Of a stretch of DNA of 64,000 bases, positions 53,978-63,480 are shown one piece after another; position 1 is the stretch's first letter, and each line of letters begins with the position of its first letter. Source of the stretch: CAYGFH01 sp964430295 (GTDB lineage: Bacteria > Patescibacteriota > Microgenomatia > UBA10105 > UBA927); assembly GCA_964430295.1 (NCBI GenBank), contig CAYSEV010000002.1, positions 25,429 to 89,428 on the forward strand. Reading direction: 5' to 3'. Both the position numbers and the translations under genes were made by a program. The notes beneath the pieces were generated by a model. That model saw only the letters and a program-made list of their open reading frames with translations, ran no database searches and was not told where the DNA came from.

Positions 53978-55434
53978 AAAGACAATACGTGTTTATAACA
54001 ATTGTTTGCGTATTATTAAGCGTTTTCTTACGTTTATACAATATACAGGCACCAATTGCGGATTGGCATAGCTGGAGACAGTCAGACACAGCGGCTGTAG
54101 CCCGAAATTTTATTCATGGTGGTATAGATCTGTTGCATCCCCGATATGATGATCTTTCAAATATACAATCCGGAAAAGATAATCCTGAAGGATGGCGTAT
54201 GGTTGAAATGCCACTCTATCAGGCAACTGCAGTATTGATTCAGAAAATAATACCTGGAGTTTCTATAGAAATAATACTTCGATTCGTGAGTATTATATCT
54301 GTAGCGCTGAGTATTGTATGTATAGGAATTCTTTTCAAGACCTTTATCGATAATAAAACTGCGTATATTGGAATGGGAGTCTATGCCATACTGCCATTTA
54401 GTATCTATTATGGTCGTACTATTTTGCCCGATTCGTTTGCCGTATTTTTGGCGCTGTTCAGTCTTGTTTGTCTACTGCAAACCCAATCACGGAAATGGTT
54501 GGTATGGGTGATACTTGCAGGAATATCTGCTGCTATGAGCGTGTTGGTTCGACCCATGGCAGTTTTTTTACTTGTCCCTAGCATATATTTGTTATCTCTC
54601 CATGGTACTACCAGGCAAAAAATTATTTCGCTCGTACTATATGGTGTCATTATGTCTCTTCCTCTTTTATGGTGGAGACACTGGATTTTACAATATCCTG
54701 AGGGGATTGCAGTATCTGATTGGCTTTATAATAAAGCGGGTATCAGGTTTAAAGGAGCGTGGTTTTATTGGCTATTTGCAAAACGACTTGGCGAACTAAT
54801 ACTAGGGTATTGGGGGCTTATTCCGTTTGGAATTGGTCTTATAAGTGCACAGAACAAAAAAGACACATATGTCTCAGTTCTTTGGTTAACTGGAGGCCTT
54901 TCATACCTGACTATATTTGCCGGAGGAAATGTTCAACATGACTACTACCAGGCATTGCTTATACCTGTATTCGTGTGGTTCGTCGCTAAAGGTATTGCCT
55001 TCCTCATAAGACCAATTGATGGAATACATAGGTTTGGAGCTATAAGTATATGCGTGATATCGATGTCATTTTGTTTTGCATTTTCCTGGTATACGATACG
55101 AACATATTTTTGGATAAATCATCCTGAAATAGTTGAAGCCGGAAAAGAAGCGGATCTGTTACTGCCAAAAAATGCAAAAGTAATTGCCCCGTATAATGGA
55201 GACACAACGTTTCTCTACCAGATTAATCGTAAAGGCTGGCCTCTGGGTTTTGATATCGATAAAAAAATTGCTATGGGTGCAACACATTATGTGACAATCT
55301 CTCCAACCGATGCAGATCTTGAAACAAGAGATTTGGCGCAGAAGTATATGGTACTCGTTCGAAATAATTCCTACGCCATTATTGATTTAACAAAAATTAA
55401 TCCTTCTTTTACATCTAAGTCGATTTTGAAATAA
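53974..55434 (+). CDS. GT39 family membrane glycosyltransferase
   Basis: A 486-residue polytopic protein with one helix, then IADWHSWRQSDTAAVARNFI (29-48). The D30/WRQ-D-TA block is typical of GT39/PMT_2 proteins of bacterial glycan loci. RTILPDSFAVFLALFSLV and VLVRPMAVFLLVPS lie in the middle, and NVQHDYYQALLIPVF near residue 320 is another family block. A soluble tail begins near 390. The GTG start overlaps the upstream stop (GTGA) and has an AAGGAG site. Expected to use a polyprenyl-phosphate sugar on the outer face. Confidence 0.83.
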   Translation: MKRQYVFITIVCVLLSVFLRLYNIQAPIADWHSWRQSDTAAVARNFIHGGIDLLHPRYDDLSNIQSGKDNPEGWRMVEMPLYQATAVLIQKIIPGVSIEIILRFVSIISVALSIVCIGILFKTFIDNKTAYIGMGVYAILPFSIYYGRTILPDSFAVFLALFSLVCLLQTQSRKWLVWVILAGISAAMSVLVRPMAVFLLVPSIYLLSLHGTTRQKIISLVLYGVIMSLPLLWWRHWILQYPEGIAVSDWLYNKAGIRFKGAWFYWLFAKRLGELILGYWGLIPFGIGLISAQNKKDTYVSVLWLTGGLSYLTIFAGGNVQHDYYQALLIPVFVWFVAKGIAFLIRPIDGIHRFGAISICVISMSFCFAFSWYTIRTYFWINHPEIVEAGKEADLLLPKNAKVIAPYNGDTTFLYQINRKGWPLGFDIDKKIAMGATHYVTISPTDADLETRDLAQKYMVLVRNNSYAIIDLTKINPSFTSKSILK

Positions 55435-55439
55435 GCAGT

Positions 55440-56612
55440 ATGAATATTGCATTTGTCAGTGCTATTATGCCGTATCCTCTTCATTCCGGAGGACAGGTTC
55501 GGATATATAATTTATTGAAACATTTATCTGCTAAACATGACATAACGCTGTATGCGTTTATTCGTGAAGAATCTGAAAAAAAATATCTAGAAAAGTTAGA
55601 TTTTTGCAAAAAAGTTATACCGATTTTTAGAGGTCGTGCTTGGCAACTATCATATATTTTTGCATCACTTATTAGTAATTTCCCTTTCTTGTTTTCAACC
55701 TATCGTAATGTATATTTGCAAAAGCTTTTGCAAGATGAATTAGATTCATTTGATCTTATCCATATTGAGCCAGGATATGTATTTCCTTCACTACCAAAGC
55801 ATATCAATATTCCAATTGTAGTTTCAGAACATAATATAGAACATACTGTATATAAAGGTTTTGTTAATAAACGCGTACCATGGTTATTACAGCCTTTTTT
55901 TATGCAGGATATTAAAAAAATGCAACGATGGGAAAAGCTTCTTTGGAATACTGCATCATCAGTTGTAACAGTTTCAAATGACGATAAATTATATATATCA
56001 GAACATGCTACCCCCAAAAAAATCTCAGTTGTTCCAAATGGAGTCGACATTGATTTTTTCCGATATGGTCATACAAAACGTCCAAATACAAAATCATTGA
56101 CATTTTTATATGTTGGGAATTTTTCGTGGATGCAAAATACTGATGCTGTAGAGCATATTCTTACCGATATATGGGATACGATTATAGGAAAGTTTCCGGG
56201 TGCACAATTTACTATTGTAGGAAAACATTTTCCCATATCACTTCGTAAAAAATGTTCAAATGCAATATGCATAAAAGACTCGGTTGATGATATACGTGAA
56301 GAATATAATAACGCCGATGCATTACTTGCTCCTGTGCGAATAGGAGGGGGGACAAGGTATAAAGTATTGGAATCAATGGCTGTTGGTTTACCTGTAATCA
56401 CATCTACTCTGGGAGCGTCGGGGCTAGGCGTCGAACATAAAAAAGAAATATATATTGCAGATACGCCTGATGATATAGTAAATAGTATTAATGAACTTAT
56501 GTCAGAATCCGCCAGGAAGAAACTTGTGTTACGGGCACGATCTCTTATAGAATCAACATATTCATGGGACCGTATATCTGAGGCTCTGGATGATTGTTGG
56601 AAAAGCGTATGA
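55440..56612 (+). CDS. GT4 family glycosyltransferase
   Basis: A 390-residue GT-B enzyme. IMPYPLHSGGQVRIYNLLKH is the acceptor-domain loop, VVSEHNIEHTVYKGF follows near 125, and VVPNGVDIDFF closes the first domain. FLYVGNFSWMQNTDAVEHIL opens the donor domain, and IGGGTRYKVLESMAVGLPVI replaces the plain E-x7-E site as in the Stp1/exosortase-cluster GT4 group. It is a cytoplasmic-face transferase. ATGA overlap with the next gene. Confidence 0.86.
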   Translation: MNIAFVSAIMPYPLHSGGQVRIYNLLKHLSAKHDITLYAFIREESEKKYLEKLDFCKKVIPIFRGRAWQLSYIFASLISNFPFLFSTYRNVYLQKLLQDELDSFDLIHIEPGYVFPSLPKHINIPIVVSEHNIEHTVYKGFVNKRVPWLLQPFFMQDIKKMQRWEKLLWNTASSVVTVSNDDKLYISEHATPKKISVVPNGVDIDFFRYGHTKRPNTKSLTFLYVGNFSWMQNTDAVEHILTDIWDTIIGKFPGAQFTIVGKHFPISLRKKCSNAICIKDSVDDIREEYNNADALLAPVRIGGGTRYKVLESMAVGLPVITSTLGASGLGVEHKKEIYIADTPDDIVNSINELMSESARKKLVLRARSLIESTYSWDRISEALDDCWKSV

Positions 56613-57493
56613 AAAAAACATCTATCGACGTTAGTGTCATAATCCTAAATTACAACACTGTTGAATTAACACGACTGTGTCTACAAACACTTATTGCATC
56701 TAAGTTATTAGATTATTCAATGGAAATTATTGTTTGTGATAATGCTTCAACTGACGGGACTGACAGAATGGTTAAGCGGGAATTTCCTTCTGTACGTTTT
56801 ATACAAAATGGAAAAAATATCGGATTTGCAGCAGGGAATAATCCAGGAATTAAATCTGCAAAAGGGAGATATATTCTACTATTAAATTCGGATACAGAGG
56901 TATCAGATCATACTATATATGAAATGGTGAAATTTATGGATACCCATGCTGATGCAGGTGCAGCTACTTGTAAATTACTTCTTACCAATGGACAGATTGA
57001 TCCTGCATGTCATCGAGGATTTCCGACTCCGTGGGTCGCTTTTACGTATATAAGTAAATTGGAATATCTTTTTCCGAAAAGCAGATTATTTGGAGAATAC
57101 CATCAAGGGTATAAAGATCTGAGCACCGTTCATACTGTAGATTGTGTAAGCGGTGCATTTATTATTGTCAGACAGGAAGTTATCCGTCAGGTTGGTTTAT
57201 TGGATGAAGACTATTTCATGTATGCAGAAGATATCGATTGGTGTTTACGGATTCGAAACGCTGGTTGGAATATTTGGTATGTACCCACAGTAACAATCTT
57301 ACATAAGAAAAAGCAAAGTGGTCGTGCAAATATATTAAAAAAACGGCGAGTAACTACTGAAATATATTTTCATACATATAACTGGCTGTTTTATAAAAAA
57401 CATTACGCCAAAAAATATGGCTTTTTTGTTAATATGCTCGTTAACAGTATGTATTCTCTTCGAATATTCATATTAAAAACATTCTCCAGATGA
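56609..57493 (+). CDS. GT2 glycosyltransferase, rhamnosyltransferase-like
   Basis: A 294-residue GT2 enzyme of the WbbL group. VIILNYNTVELTRLCLQTL, CDNASTDGTDRMV (43-55), NIGFAAGNNPGIKSAKG (70-86), LLNSDTEVSD with NSDT at 93-96, and VDCVSGAFIIVRQEV are present. FMYAEDIDWCLRIRNAGW carries the catalytic acids. It is similar to the 49933 product. The start at 56609 gives ATGA coupling; an in-frame ATG at 56594 lies inside the upstream gene. Confidence 0.88.
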   Translation: MKKTSIDVSVIILNYNTVELTRLCLQTLIASKLLDYSMEIIVCDNASTDGTDRMVKREFPSVRFIQNGKNIGFAAGNNPGIKSAKGRYILLLNSDTEVSDHTIYEMVKFMDTHADAGAATCKLLLTNGQIDPACHRGFPTPWVAFTYISKLEYLFPKSRLFGEYHQGYKDLSTVHTVDCVSGAFIIVRQEVIRQVGLLDEDYFMYAEDIDWCLRIRNAGWNIWYVPTVTILHKKKQSGRANILKKRRVTTEIYFHTYNWLFYKKHYAKKYGFFVNMLVNSMYSLRIFILKTFSR

Positions 57494-57497
57494 TCTT

Positions 57498-58619
57498 ATG
57501 AAGATAGTAATTGACGCACGGTTAATGAATGAAACCGGAGTGGGGAGGTACATACGAAATTTAGTACAGAAGCTGCGTGTATTTGATACTGAAAATACAT
57601 ATGTATTGCTATTGAACGATACTGCATATGATTCCTTCATTCCTCCCAATACGAGATGGCAAAAAAGGAAAGTAAATCTTCATTGGCATACGTTAAAAGA
57701 GCAACTTGTAATTCCTTGGATCTTGTGGCAAGAACGACCAGATATTGTTCATATACCCTATTTCAACGTCCCAATATTATACCTGGGGAAATTTATTGTC
57801 ACGATTCATGATTTAACAATCCTACATACGCATACTGGTAAAGCAAGTACACTGCCATATTGGAAATATCTTATTCGAAAAATTGCTTATAGAGTTATTC
57901 TATGGATATCCGTTCATAGAGCTTGTCATATCTTAACCGTTTCACAAACTGTAAAGAAAGACATCCTTACTCATTTTAATATCGCTCAAGAATCTATTAC
58001 CGTTACATACGAAGGGATCGATGATGCATTCTTACAAACTGATTCCGCTGCATCACAAAAAAGAATTATAAAAGAAAAATATTTTTTATATGTCGGTAAT
58101 GTCTATCCTCATAAAAATGTTGAAACACTTCTTGAAGCATTTAGATTGTTCATTTCTAAATACGATACACCAATTACCTTAGTATTTGTTGGACCAAATG
58201 ATTATTTTTACGCAAGGTTAAAACTTCTTATCACATCTTTATCTATGGATGCACATATAGATATTCGACATGCAGTTTCTGACACAATGTTAGGTTCGTT
58301 ATATAAATATGCTGAAGCACTTATTTTCCCATCGAGGATGGAAGGTTTTGGTTTACCTGCTTTAGAAGCGCTTGCGCATGGGTGTCCAGTTATAGCTTCT
58401 GATATCCCTGTTTTTCACGAAATACTCGGGAGTCACGCATATTTCTGTGATACCACAAGTGCAGAATCATTATCACGAGCTATGAATGAACAATTACATC
58501 GTAGTAAAAATACAGGTAAATTGGCTCCATCACTTATACAATTCTTGTCAAAATTCAGTTGGGACAATATGGCGAAAGAAACCGCTCGAATATATAAAAA
58601 AGTTCATGAAAAAAGATAG
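57498..58619 (+). CDS. GT4 family glycosyltransferase
   Basis: A 373-residue GT-B enzyme. MKIVIDARLMNETGVGRYIR opens the acceptor domain, VTIHDLTILHTHTGKAST and VTYEGIDDAFL close it. FLYVGNVYPHKNVETLLEAF begins the donor domain and RMEGFGLPALEALAHGCPVI has the E-x7-E pair. It belongs to the same subfamily as the intact GT4 at 48213 and the half-length one at 47671. It overlaps the next gene by 14 bases. Confidence 0.88.
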   Translation: MKIVIDARLMNETGVGRYIRNLVQKLRVFDTENTYVLLLNDTAYDSFIPPNTRWQKRKVNLHWHTLKEQLVIPWILWQERPDIVHIPYFNVPILYLGKFIVTIHDLTILHTHTGKASTLPYWKYLIRKIAYRVILWISVHRACHILTVSQTVKKDILTHFNIAQESITVTYEGIDDAFLQTDSAASQKRIIKEKYFLYVGNVYPHKNVETLLEAFRLFISKYDTPITLVFVGPNDYFYARLKLLITSLSMDAHIDIRHAVSDTMLGSLYKYAEALIFPSRMEGFGLPALEALAHGCPVIASDIPVFHEILGSHAYFCDTTSAESLSRAMNEQLHRSKNTGKLAPSLIQFLSKFSWDNMAKETARIYKKVHEKR

Positions 58620-59736
58620 ACTTAATGTCGCAATCGTATATGATCGTGTAAATAAAATGGGTGGGGCAGAGAGAGTATTGTCTGCTCTCCACACCATATG
58701 GCCAGAGGCACCATTATATACAGCTGTATATAATAAAACATCTGCTGTTTGGTCAGACGTATTTGAAGTGCACTCTTCATTTATTCAGAAATTCCCCTTA
58801 GCTAAGAATCACCATGAATGGTTTGCTTGGCTAACACCGATGGCGTTCGAATCATTTACATTCGATTCATACGACATTGTAATATCTGTTACATCTGCAG
58901 AGGCAAAAGATATTATTACAAAACCCGGCACACTCCATGTGTGTTATTGTTTGACTCCAACGAGGTATTTATGGAGCGGAGTATCTGAATATGCAAAACG
59001 CTCACATATAGGGTTACCAAGTTGGCTTGCACGTGCGGGTATTCGTCTTTTAGGATCTATATTGCGTCAGTGGGATGTAATTGCCGCATCGAGACCTGAT
59101 GCGTATATTGCAATTTCCAATAGAGTAAAAGAGAGAATTAAGAAATATTATAAAAGATCAGTAGAATCTGTTATTTATCCACCAGTAGATGTGGATTTTT
59201 TTACACCAGCTACTGGGGAGAAAACATATGAAGATAGTTATTTCCTTATAGTTGCAAGACTTGTTGGATATAAGCGTGTTGATATAATCATCCGGGCTTG
59301 TAATGAGTTACAGCTTCCGCTTGTTGTCATAGGGTCAGGTGCAGAAAAAAAACTATTAAAAAATCTGGCCGGAAATACTATTCGGTTTGTAGACTCAGTT
59401 TCCGATATTGAACTGCGCACATGGATACAGAATTGCAGAGCATTTATATTTGCCGGAGATGAAGATTTTGGTATATCTGTTGTTGAGGCTCAGGCATGTG
59501 GTAAGCCTGTTATTGCTTACAAACATAGTGGGGTGAGTGAAATTGTCATAGATGGTAAAACAGGCATCTTATTTAACGAACAAAACGAAGATTCACTTAT
59601 TACTGCATTGAATATCTTTAGAAAGCAGTGGTATGATAGTACCTTGTGTAGAAGTAATGCTGTTCGTTTTTCCAAACAGCACTTTGTACATGAATTTAAA
59701 AAACAAGTAGAAACAATATATAATAGATACATATGA
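58606..59736 (+). CDS. GT4 glycosyltransferase, WbaZ-like
   Basis: A 377-residue GT-B enzyme. VYDRVNKMGGAERVLSALHT opens the protein, and HVCYCLTPTRYLWSGVSEY near 110-128 and YPPVDVDFF are characteristic of the WbaZ/RfbZ mannosyltransferase-like group. ARLVGYKRVDIIIRACNELQ starts the donor domain, and AGDEDFGISVVEAQACGKPV supplies the retaining motif. The start at 58606 overlaps the upstream gene by 14 bases; a longer frame from 58486 lies inside it. It is coupled by ATGA to the GDP-mannose gene, which fits a mannosyl donor. Confidence 0.86.
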   Translation: MKKDRLNVAIVYDRVNKMGGAERVLSALHTIWPEAPLYTAVYNKTSAVWSDVFEVHSSFIQKFPLAKNHHEWFAWLTPMAFESFTFDSYDIVISVTSAEAKDIITKPGTLHVCYCLTPTRYLWSGVSEYAKRSHIGLPSWLARAGIRLLGSILRQWDVIAASRPDAYIAISNRVKERIKKYYKRSVESVIYPPVDVDFFTPATGEKTYEDSYFLIVARLVGYKRVDIIIRACNELQLPLVVIGSGAEKKLLKNLAGNTIRFVDSVSDIELRTWIQNCRAFIFAGDEDFGISVVEAQACGKPVIAYKHSGVSEIVIDGKTGILFNEQNEDSLITALNIFRKQWYDSTLCRSNAVRFSKQHFVHEFKKQVETIYNRYI

Positions 59737-60815
59737 AAGCTGTAATTTTTGCTGGTGGTGTCGGAACAAGACTATGGCCGTTGTCCAGAAAAAAATCTCC
59801 AAAGCAATTTGAGAAGATAGTTGGAGAGAAATCTACGTTACAATTGGCGGTTGAGCGTATACAACCGGACTTTACATGGTCAGATATATATGTAGCAACC
59901 GGAAAGCAGCATGTTCAGTTAGTTCAAGGGCAGCTCCATAAGCTTCCGCCTGATCATGTGATAGGAGAACCTGAAATGAGAGACGTCGGCCCTGCCGTTG
60001 GACTTATGACGGGTATACTCACAAAAGTTGCGCCGGAGGAGCCGATGGTTATTTTATGGAGTGATCATCTTGTAAAAAATCAGTCCCTATTCAAATCGAT
60101 ACTTCTGTCAGCCGGAGAAGTGGTGAAAAACAATCCGAATAAAATTATTTTTGTTTCACAAAAACCCAGATTTGCCAGTGATAATCTGGGATGGATAGAA
60201 TATGGTAAAGAGGCGACTACAATGAATAATATCCCATTCTATTCTTTCGTGGACTTCCAATATAAGCCAGATAAAACAACTGCAAAAAGATATTTCGAAA
60301 GTGGACATCACGCATGGAATGTTGGATATTTTGTTACAACTCCAACGTTTTTATGGGAACAGTACAAAAAATTTGCCCCCAATTTATATCAAGGATTATC
60401 AAGAATAGTACATGAGTTACATACTTCTAAATTTTATGAAAAATTAGATGAAATTTATCCAACACTTGAAAAAATACATTTTGATAATGCAATCTTGGAG
60501 AAACTAAACCCATCTGACGCGTACGTAGTCTCAGAAGATATTCAGTGGAGTGATATAGGCGCATGGGAAGCATTAAAAGAAGCGTTTCAAGAATCTGAAG
60601 ATAAAAATGTAACACAAGGGAAGGTTCTGCTGCAGGAAACAAAGGATTCGTTGGTATATAACTATACGGATAAATTGGTGGCAACTATAGATCTCGATGA
60701 TATGCTAGTAGTAAATACAAACGATGTATTACTGGTATGTAAAAAAAGTTCTGTATCAAAAATCAAGACACTTGTAGAAAGCTTAAGTGGAACTGAACAC
60801 GATCATTTAACCTAA
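59733..60815 (+). CDS. manC: Mannose-1-phosphate guanylyltransferase, single domain
   Basis: A 360-residue nucleotidyltransferase. FAGGVGTRLWPLSRKKSPKQ (6-25) is the pyrophosphorylase signature. VILWSDHLV is the metal-binding segment, and GWIEYGKE and HHAWNVGYFV (192-201) bind sugar. It makes GDP-mannose from mannose-1-phosphate and GTP. At 360 residues it lacks the C-terminal phosphomannose-isomerase cupin of bifunctional ManC (about 470), so fructose-6-phosphate conversion must be done elsewhere. GDP-mannose could supply the mannosyl GT4s, the DPM1-like enzyme and the ColD-like pathway. Confidence 0.9.
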   Translation: MKAVIFAGGVGTRLWPLSRKKSPKQFEKIVGEKSTLQLAVERIQPDFTWSDIYVATGKQHVQLVQGQLHKLPPDHVIGEPEMRDVGPAVGLMTGILTKVAPEEPMVILWSDHLVKNQSLFKSILLSAGEVVKNNPNKIIFVSQKPRFASDNLGWIEYGKEATTMNNIPFYSFVDFQYKPDKTTAKRYFESGHHAWNVGYFVTTPTFLWEQYKKFAPNLYQGLSRIVHELHTSKFYEKLDEIYPTLEKIHFDNAILEKLNPSDAYVVSEDIQWSDIGAWEALKEAFQESEDKNVTQGKVLLQETKDSLVYNYTDKLVATIDLDDMLVVNTNDVLLVCKKSSVSKIKTLVESLSGTEHDHLT

Positions 60816-60821
60816 TGAGTT

Positions 60822-61460
60822 ATGGCATATCTTGTAATAAAGAGGTTTATAGATATTGTTGGTAGCATTCTGCTTGGATTGTTTTTTTTCCCTATATGCC
60901 TTGTTACTGCAATAGCAATTTGGATAGATAGTCCTGGACCAATATTTGCTGATACTCCACAGAGGGTTGGCCAACATGGGAAACTATTTAAGTTATATAA
61001 ATTCCGCTCCATGGTTGTAAATGCACATGAAAAACTTCGCAATGATCCCCAGCTTGCTAAATTGTATGGTGAATACAAGAAAAATAGTTATAAGTTGCTA
61101 AAAGATCCACGTGTTACAACGGTTGGAAGATTTATTCGAAAACATTCCATTGATGAGATACCACAATTTTTGAATGTATTGAAAGGCGATATGAGTTTGG
61201 TTGGCCCACGGCCATATTACCCTGACGAGCTTGTTGAGCAACAAAAAAAATATCCACACACGAAAGAATTAGTGGCAGTGGTGTTATCTGCAAAGCCCGG
61301 TATCACTGGCTATTGGCAGGTTTCAGGCAGAAGTGAAGTGAATTTTGATAAACGTATAAAAATGGATGCAGATTATGTGAGAACTAGTTCTTTGTGGCTT
61401 GAATTCATGATTTTGTTAAAAAGTCCATGGGCTATGATTTCTGGCAAAGGTGCAGTTTAG
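60822..61460 (+). CDS. Initiating phosphoglycosyl transferase (bacterial sugar transferase)
   Basis: A 212-residue monotopic PGT of the WcaJ/WbaP catalytic-domain type. An N-terminal re-entrant hydrophobic helix (about 11-34) is followed by SPGPIFADTPQRVGQHGK, LYKFRSM, and the catalytic pair D111-E112 in SIDEIPQFLNVLKGDMS. LVGPRPYYPDE and KPGITGYWQVSGRSE complete the signature. It transfers a sugar-1-phosphate from a UDP-sugar to undecaprenyl phosphate, the first step of glycan assembly. It lacks the large N-terminal membrane region of WbaP. Last glycan-assembly gene before the DUF4012 promoter. Confidence 0.92.
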   Translation: MAYLVIKRFIDIVGSILLGLFFFPICLVTAIAIWIDSPGPIFADTPQRVGQHGKLFKLYKFRSMVVNAHEKLRNDPQLAKLYGEYKKNSYKLLKDPRVTTVGRFIRKHSIDEIPQFLNVLKGDMSLVGPRPYYPDELVEQQKKYPHTKELVAVVLSAKPGITGYWQVSGRSEVNFDKRIKMDADYVRTSSLWLEFMILLKSPWAMISGKGAV

Positions 61461-61470
61461 CAGATATCTG

Positions 61471-61499
61471 TTGACAATTTACTCGATCTCCAAGAGAAT
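61471..61499 (+). promoter_or_regulatory. Promoter upstream of the DUF4012 gene
   Basis: A perfect TTGACA (61471-61476) is followed after 17 bases by GAGAAT (61494-61499), a four-of-six -10 box. Transcription would begin around 61506, only about four bases before the ATG at 61510. This is the best -35 box I found in the window. Confidence 0.55.
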
Positions 61500-61509
61500 A
61501 GATAGTATT

Positions 61510-63477
61510 ATGGAAGAACTAAAGAAAATAGAGCTTCGCACAGCAAATATGCCTAAAATAGTAGATAAAAAGAAAAAATTTCCTTGGATACTTATTGCAC
61601 TTCCGATATTTATTATCGTTCTTATATTAGGGGTTGTCGCTGTTATGCTTCTCCCTATGAATGGTGTTGTGGCACAAGCTAAAGTCGTTGCAGAAAAAGC
61701 AAAAGAAGTAGGGAGTGCTATAAAATCACAGGATCTTGAAAAAACGAAATTGAGCTTAGGGGCAACCCGCAAAGAGTTGGAAATACTGCGAACTCAGTAT
61801 CAAAAAATGAGTGCCGTAAAATCACTTCCTTTTATCGGAGCATATGTAGCAGATGGCGAGCATGGTATAAATGCTGCGTTTGCAGGGCTTGACGCCGGTG
61901 ATAGGGCTATTGAAGCTTTGGAACCTAATGCTGACCTTTTGGGTTTAAAAGGTAAAAGTAAGTTCGTATCCGGAACAGCAGATGATAGAATCCAGACGGC
62001 TGTCAAAACCATGACTGCACTTATTCCAAAAATAAATGCCATGGCCATGAGTATAGACACGCTTCGAAAAGAACTTGATGCAATCGATCCGGATCGTTAT
62101 CCTGAAAAAATCGGAGATACAGTTATACGTTCCAGAATTGTTTCAGCAAAGTCTTCCATCGATGAAGCTGCGAATCTGTTTGTAAATGCGCAGCCATTGC
62201 TTACCAGCTTGCCATCTATGCTAGGTGAACCTACTGAAAAAAGATATCTAGTCTTATTTCAAAATGACAAAGAGCTTCGACCAACCGGTGGTTTTATTAC
62301 AGCATATGCCCAGTTCCGTTTTGTACGAGGGAAGGCTATTTTAGAAAAAGCAGATGACATATATGCACTTGACGCGACATTGAAGAAAAAATTTCCTGCA
62401 CCGGATGAAATTCTCCGATATCATATTGGAGTTTATAATCTAAACTTGCGTGACAGTAATTTATCTCCTGACTTTAAGGTATCTATGCAAAAGTTTGAAG
62501 AAATGTATGCGCAAACCAGTGGAGAAAAGGGTATTGATGGTATCTTTGCTGTTGATACACATGTATTGGTTGAGGCTCTACGAATATTAGGACCATTATA
62601 TGTGAGCGGACGTGAATTTAGTGCAGTAACAGATAAACGATGTGATTGTCCAAAAGCTGTATATGAACTTGAGGATTACTCCTCACGGCCGGTAAATTAC
62701 GTGCGTACTGAGCGAAAAGATATTATTGGAGTACTCTTACATTCGATATTGCAGCAGGCTCTTGGTGTGTCTCCGTCGAAGTACTGGGGTAGCTTATTCC
62801 AGATGCTTATATCTGAAATTAATCAGAAACATTTTGTAGCATATTTGCATGATGAAAAAGCTCAGAAAGGTGTTGAAAGCTTTAATTTAGGTGGGCGAAT
62901 TATGTCAAAAAATAACACAGCTGCCGTGATGAAATATGACGAAGGAAATGGCTGGGATTATTTACATATAAATAATGCAAATATGAGCGGTGGAAAAGCA
63001 AATATGTTTGTAAGCGAAAAAATAACAAAAGATACTACAATTAATTCTGATGGGACAATAAAAACAAAAGTAACGGTAGATTATAAAAATCCGTATCAGG
63101 GAAGTGACTGTAATTTGGAACGCGGTGGATTGTGTTTGAATGCTCCGCTTCGTAATTGGGTACGTGTGTATGTTCCTGCCGGAAGTAAATTAATTGAAAG
63201 CAAGGGAACCCAGTCCCCGAAAGATGGTAAAGTTGAGTCTATGAAAGCTTCTGAAAGTTTGGGAAAGACCATGTTTGAAGGTTTCCTGATAGTAAATCCA
63301 TTGGGTGCAGCAAAACTTGAAGTTACCTATACGTCACCCGTCAAATCAACTGATGGGAAATATAGACTACTTATCCAGAAGCAACCTGGAACGGATAACC
63401 AGGAGTGGCTATTCAAGTTGAATGGCAAAGATAAGAAAAAATTTGAGCTGCTTTCAGATACGGAACTGGTATTATAA
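61510..63477 (+). CDS. DUF4012 membrane-anchored protein
   Basis: A 655-residue protein. A cytoplasmic Lys-rich stretch (about 1-26) is followed by one helix (about 27-50) and a helical region 55-240 with coiled-coil-like heptads. The DUF4012 core begins at KRYLVLFQNDKELRPTGGFI (about 246-265), with IFAVDTHVLVEALRILGP further on. The C-terminal part is beta-rich with a VDYKNPYQGSDC segment. DUF4012 proteins occur beside glycan genes in Actinobacteria and Patescibacteria; their function is not established, but the relation to LytR-type surroundings suggests cell-envelope attachment. The start at 61510 follows its own promoter. Confidence 0.83.
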   Translation: MEELKKIELRTANMPKIVDKKKKFPWILIALPIFIIVLILGVVAVMLLPMNGVVAQAKVVAEKAKEVGSAIKSQDLEKTKLSLGATRKELEILRTQYQKMSAVKSLPFIGAYVADGEHGINAAFAGLDAGDRAIEALEPNADLLGLKGKSKFVSGTADDRIQTAVKTMTALIPKINAMAMSIDTLRKELDAIDPDRYPEKIGDTVIRSRIVSAKSSIDEAANLFVNAQPLLTSLPSMLGEPTEKRYLVLFQNDKELRPTGGFITAYAQFRFVRGKAILEKADDIYALDATLKKKFPAPDEILRYHIGVYNLNLRDSNLSPDFKVSMQKFEEMYAQTSGEKGIDGIFAVDTHVLVEALRILGPLYVSGREFSAVTDKRCDCPKAVYELEDYSSRPVNYVRTERKDIIGVLLHSILQQALGVSPSKYWGSLFQMLISEINQKHFVAYLHDEKAQKGVESFNLGGRIMSKNNTAAVMKYDEGNGWDYLHINNANMSGGKANMFVSEKITKDTTINSDGTIKTKVTVDYKNPYQGSDCNLERGGLCLNAPLRNWVRVYVPAGSKLIESKGTQSPKDGKVESMKASESLGKTMFEGFLIVNPLGAAKLEVTYTSPVKSTDGKYRLLIQKQPGTDNQEWLFKLNGKDKKKFELLSDTELVL

Positions 63478-63480
63478 TAC

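Noticed and set aside
60813..60824. ATG at 60815 as the start of the phosphoglycosyl transferase
   Set aside because: It is in a different frame. The ATG at 60822 gives the normal N-terminal helix of the family.
63473..63478. TATAAT just before recO as a promoter
   Set aside because: It ends only two bases before the ATG, too close for transcription to include the start codon. It overlaps the stop codon of the DUF4012 gene by chance.
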